18,495 nt of DNA. It comes from Nitrosospira sp. (lineage in GTDB: Bacteria; Pseudomonadota; Gammaproteobacteria; Burkholderiales; Nitrosomonadaceae). Both the position numbers and the translations under genes were made by a program. The stretch lies in the NCBI GenBank assembly GCA_030453055.1, contig JAKDLC010000011.1:1-18495 (forward strand), written 5' to 3'. The notes beneath the pieces were generated by a model. That model did not search any database and was not told the DNA's origin. It saw only the letters and a list, made by a program, of their open reading frames with translations. Below, one piece after another: positions 16,097 to 18,495 of the stretch. Positions within the stretch are counted from its first letter, which is position 1, and each line of letters starts with the position of its first letter.

Positions 16097-16399
16097 TCAT
16101 CGGCTTGCAGGTCGCTTCGCTTCCAGTGGCGCAAAGCTGATGCGCAAACGGGACCCCGTAGCTTCCGCCAGGCGCTCCAGCGTCCGCATTGACGGGCGGG
16201 AGCGTCCGCTTTCCAGACGGGCGACGACGGGCTGCGTCGTGCCCATCCTTCGGGCCAGCTCCTCTTGCGTCAGGCCGGCGCGGTTGCGCACGTCCATGAC
16301 GGCCCCCGCCAGGACAAACTCCTCCTCTAACGCATCGTAAGCCTTCTTGTACTTCGGCTCTTTCAGCCACTTCTGATGCATCTCAGATATGCGTGCCAT
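16097..16399 (-). CDS. XRE-family antitoxin (HigA-like) of the Gp49/HigB-type pair
   Basis: A 100-residue Cro/C1-type helix-turn-helix protein. The DNA-binding part is central to C-terminal: VMDVRNRAGLTQEELARRMG, then TTQPVVARLESGRSRPSMRTL, a clear XRE recognition helix and following loop. The N-terminal 30 residues (MARISEMHQKWL, then YKKAYDALEEEF) are a helical extension usual in antitoxins of HigB/Gp49-type toxins. It starts at ATG 16399 with AAGGAG (16413-16408) eight bases upstream; this ribosome-binding site includes bases of the toxin stop codon, so the two genes are likely translationally coupled. Together with the toxin it forms a second toxin-first pair in this island. Confidence 0.88.
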   Translation of the reverse strand: MARISEMHQKWLKEPKYKKAYDALEEEFVLAGAVMDVRNRAGLTQEELARRMGTTQPVVARLESGRSRPSMRTLERLAEATGSRLRISFAPLEAKRPASR

Positions 16400-16412
16400 T
16401 ATTACATCTCCT

Positions 16413-16736
16413 TCATTGAACCGGTTTCGCGCGGGTCAACGCCAGGTCTATCTCGCGCCGCGGCGTCTTCTCCGTTTTCTTCACAAAGACCCGGACAATC
16501 ACCACGCGCCGGCTCCCGGCCGTCACGTACAGCGCCCGCGAAATTCCGCTGCGGCCCTTCAGCCGTATTTCCCAAATACGGCCTTCAATATGCTTCACGT
16601 GCGGATCGCCCACACGCTCCAGGCCCTTCTCCTCGATGAGCTTTGCGATGTGCGCCAGCCTTGCCCGCATGTCCTCGGGCAAGGCCTCGACCTCCGCATC
16701 AACGGTTTCATTCAGGGTCTCGACTGTCCAGCTCAT
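16413..16736 (-). CDS. HigB-like toxin (phage-derived Gp49-like / RelE superfamily)
   Basis: A 107-residue toxin of the RelE superfamily. Diagnostic stretches are VKHIEGRIWEIRLKGRSGISRALYV and RRVVIVRVFVKKTEKTPRREIDLALTRA; the K, R and E residues in GRIWEIRLKG and KKTEKTP are those usually conserved in Gp49-like HigB toxins that cleave ribosome-bound mRNA. It starts at ATG 16736, which fits the family start (MSWTVETLNE), but no ribosome-binding site precedes it: the six bases before ATG are TAAAAT. The likely -10 box is only five bases upstream, so the mRNA may be leaderless. The antitoxin begins 13 bases after the toxin stop. It is the first gene of the island on the priA side. Confidence 0.87.
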   Translation of the reverse strand: MSWTVETLNETVDAEVEALPEDMRARLAHIAKLIEEKGLERVGDPHVKHIEGRIWEIRLKGRSGISRALYVTAGSRRVVIVRVFVKKTEKTPRREIDLALTRAKPVQ

Positions 16737-16740
16737 ATTT

Positions 16741-16764
16741 TAGTATATCAAAAAAGATATAATA
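16741..16764 (-). promoter_or_regulatory. Candidate operator/promoter of the HigB-type pair
   Basis: The inverted repeat TAGTATATC (16741-16749) / GATATAATA (16756-16764) has eight of nine positions paired around an A6 spacer; the inner six base pairs are perfect. On the - strand TATACT (16747-16742) can serve as a -10 box, with a poor -35. An antitoxin dimer bound here would cover the promoter, which suits autorepression. The role is inferred. Confidence 0.55.
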
Positions 16765-16872
16765 CGGGAAGCCCCTTTTTCGAGGCCGACAGAGACCGGG
16801 CTTTTTCCCAGAAACCCCTCAATGCCTGAAAACAGGAGACGTATCGAATCGAACGTTTTGAATGGCAATTTC

Positions 16873-16894
16873 ACTCAATGATATCTCATTGAGT
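16873..16894. repeat. Perfect 8-bp inverted repeat downstream of priA
   Basis: ACTCAATG (16873-16880) and CATTGAGT (16887-16894) are exact reverse complements around ATATCT. It lies 17 bp beyond the priA stop. It has no T-run on either strand and AT-rich arms, so it is a weak candidate terminator and could equally be a protein-binding or recombination site. Confidence 0.7.
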
Positions 16895-16911
16895 ATCTAC
16901 ACGTTCGGACA

Positions 16912-18495
16912 TCAAAATTCCAGCGGATCGACATCCAGCGTCCAGCGCACCTTGCGTGCCGCGAATGTATCGAGTTTTGCCCGCCACTCCGCGAGAAATT
17001 CCTGTAGTTTTTTGCGCGAGCGGGATTGCACGAGCAGGTAAGCGCGTTCGTGCCCTTTTAGCCGCGCCATCTGCGCCGGGACCGGGTCGAATACCTCAAC
17101 GTGCTTTGGCGCTTTCGCTATTGCCACCGCATGAGTGAGAAAATCCAGCGCGACAGCCATTTGCGCTGCCTCCGCCCGCAATATGGCTTGATAGACGAAC
17201 GGCGGAAATCCCGCCATCTTTCTTTCCGCCAGGAGTGTTTGCGCGAGCGTGTCATAATCATGCCGCCGCAGCGCGTGATACAGCGGGTGATTGGGAAATT
17301 CGGTTTGAATCAGTACTTCGCCCGGAACACCGGCGCGTCCGGCTCGGCCCGCCACCTGCATCAACTGTGCAAACAGGCGCTCCGGCGCGCGATAATCAGT
17401 GCTGAACAGCGAAGCGTCGGAATTCAGGATGCCCACCAGTGAAAGATTGGGGAAATCATGCCCCTTCGCAAGGATCTGGGTTCCAATCAGCATATCCACA
17501 CGCTGTTCCTGGATGTCTTTGAGCATTTCCTGCCAGGCATTCTTTCGACGCGTACTGTCGCGATCGATGCGCATGATTCGAGCATCGGGAAAGCGTTCGG
17601 CCAACGCGGTTTCCACCCGCTGCGTGCCGTGGCCGAAAGGGGCGATATCCTGATCGCCGCATTCCGGGCAGAGGGAAGGAAAGCGCTCCTGGTGGCCGCA
17701 ATGGTGGCAGCGCAATTTTTTCTCGCGCAGGTGTACCACGAGGCGGCTGGCGCAGCGGTGGCAGGCCGCTGTCCATGTGCATGACTTGCACAGCAGCACC
17801 GGCGCATAACCGCGTCGATTAATGAAAACCAGGCTTTGCTGGTTTAACGCGAGGCACCTTTCCAGCGCGGCGATCAACGGGAGGGATAAGCCTTCCCTGG
17901 TTTTGGCGGTGCGGGTATCGATACAGCGTACGTCTGGCAGCGTGGCGTGCTTGACCGCACGAGATGGCAGGCGCAGCCTGACGTAGCGGCCGCTGATTGC
18001 GTTGTAATAGCTTTCAAGCGACGGGGTAGCGGAACCGAGTATCACCGGTGCGTTCGCACGCTTGGCGCGAAAGATTGCCACATCTCGCGCCGAATAGCGC
18101 AAGCCTTCCTGCTGTTTGAACGAGGCATCCTGCTCCTCATCCACTATTATCAAACCAAGTTCTGGTAGCGGCGCGAACACTGCCAGGCGCGTGCCCAGTA
18201 TTATTCTGGCTTCACCCCGTTGGGCTTGCAGCCAGGCATTCGCACGCTCTGACGGATTGAGTCCGCTATGAAGGCTGACCAGCCGTATGGCGGGAAAGCG
18301 TCCCCTGAAGATCGCTTCCAGTTGCGGCGTCAGATTGATTTCGGGAACCAGCACCAGCGTTTGCCGCTCTTGCCGTAACAGCAGCGAGATCAGCCGCAGG
18401 TATACCTCGGTTTTACCGCTGCCGGTAACGCCATGCAACAGCCAGGTGTTGAACTCGTTTATCTTGACGGCAATGTCATTGACGGCGTTTTCCTG
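16912..18495 (-). CDS. priA: Primosomal protein N' (PriA helicase), C-terminal part, start outside window
   Basis: Replication-restart helicase that reloads the replisome at stalled forks. The frame is open through the right edge; 528 codons including the stop are present, of about 730 expected, and the missing N-terminus is the 3'-DNA-binding domain. Visible parts in order: Walker A GVTGSGKTEV close to the edge, LVPEINLTPQL, motif II as IIVDEEQDASFKQQEG, GSATPSLESY (motif III), then two zinc-binding clusters with eight cysteines between CKSCTW and CPECGDQD, motif V/VI region (IGTQILAKGHDFPN and VAGRAGRAGVPG) and the conserved C-terminal domain. Motif II reads DEEQ where the E. coli-type sequence is DEEH. 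It ends at 16912, and the accessory island begins beyond it. Confidence 0.95.
   Translation of the reverse strand, partial: QENAVNDIAVKINEFNTWLLHGVTGSGKTEVYLRLISLLLRQERQTLVLVPEINLTPQLEAIFRGRFPAIRLVSLHSGLNPSERANAWLQAQRGEARIILGTRLAVFAPLPELGLIIVDEEQDASFKQQEGLRYSARDVAIFRAKRANAPVILGSATPSLESYYNAISGRYVRLRLPSRAVKHATLPDVRCIDTRTAKTREGLSLPLIAALERCLALNQQSLVFINRRGYAPVLLCKSCTWTAACHRCASRLVVHLREKKLRCHHCGHQERFPSLCPECGDQDIAPFGHGTQRVETALAERFPDARIMRIDRDSTRRKNAWQEMLKDIQEQRVDMLIGTQILAKGHDFPNLSLVGILNSDASLFSTDYRAPERLFAQLMQVAGRAGRAGVPGEVLIQTEFPNHPLYHALRRHDYDTLAQTLLAERKMAGFPPFVYQAILRAEAAQMAVALDFLTHAVAIAKAPKHVEVFDPVPAQMARLKGHERAYLLVQSRSRKKLQEFLAEWRAKLDTFAARKVRWTLDVDPLEF

Larger units (their letters stand above)
16737..16911. 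other. Intergenic region between the HigB-type toxin and the priA stop
   Basis: No gene is seen. Besides the toxin operator it contains a bulged inverted repeat (GGGAA-GCCC 16766-16774 with GGGC-TTTTT-CCC 16798-16809), a small CCTG-AAAA-CAGG hairpin (16825-16836) and a perfect hairpin with 8-bp arms (16873-16894). It marks the island/core boundary on this side; I found no tRNA or obvious attachment core. Confidence 0.5.

Noticed and set aside
16873..16894. Intrinsic terminator for priA
   Set aside because: The hairpin is AT-rich and lacks a following T-run, so it is listed only as an inverted repeat.

Overview
The window looks like part of a betaproteobacterial chromosome. The style of the fused peptide-ABC ATPase, RF3, ArgH and PriA suggests a Nitrosomonadales / Nitrosospira-like ammonia oxidiser, but this assignment is an inference from memory; no 16S or other diagnostic marker is present. 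The DNA is moderately GC-rich, with AT-rich patches at the toxin-antitoxin promoters and in the intergenic regions of the accessory block.

Positions 1-8823 hold ordinary housekeeping genes on the + strand. They are two inner-membrane permeases and a double-ATPase fusion of an oligopeptide-type (Opp/Dpp/Yej-like) ABC importer, then peptide chain release factor 3 (prfC), argininosuccinate lyase (argH) and a fructosamine/ketosamine-3-kinase-family protein. Junctions are tight: a 4-bp overlap between permease 2 and the ATPase, 10 bp from the ATPase to prfC, and 9 bp from prfC to argH. The ATPase ends in four copies of a 24-bp tandem repeat that lies directly against the prfC ribosome-binding site.

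Positions about 8857-16736 are an accessory defence/addiction block inserted between two housekeeping loci. Most of it is on the - strand. Read in the direction of transcription it holds a HigB-like toxin / XRE antitoxin pair (16736-16097), a Type III-like restriction system with the Res helicase-nuclease first and the Mod methyltransferase second (15247-10212), a RelE-family toxin / XRE antitoxin pair (10127-9446), a truncated KilA-N protein and a 33-residue overlapping microORF (9281-8857). On the + strand, between the restriction operon and the HigB-like pair, is a ribbon-helix-helix antitoxin-like gene followed by a broken PIN-domain toxin gene that has lost its first catalytic aspartate and most of its length. 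Several inverted repeats at promoters look like autoregulatory operators.

From 16912 to the right edge is the C-terminal part of priA (- strand, start outside the window), which marks the return to core chromosome.

The most interesting material is the layered island: a res-first restriction operon with an unexplained 42-bp imperfect palindrome upstream, three toxin-antitoxin loci within about 7.3 kb, an orphaned RHH regulator whose toxin has decayed, and a KilA-N remnant coupled to a microORF. I do not see a clearly new kind of system; the parts belong to known families, and the novelty, if any, is in their arrangement and regulatory DNA.
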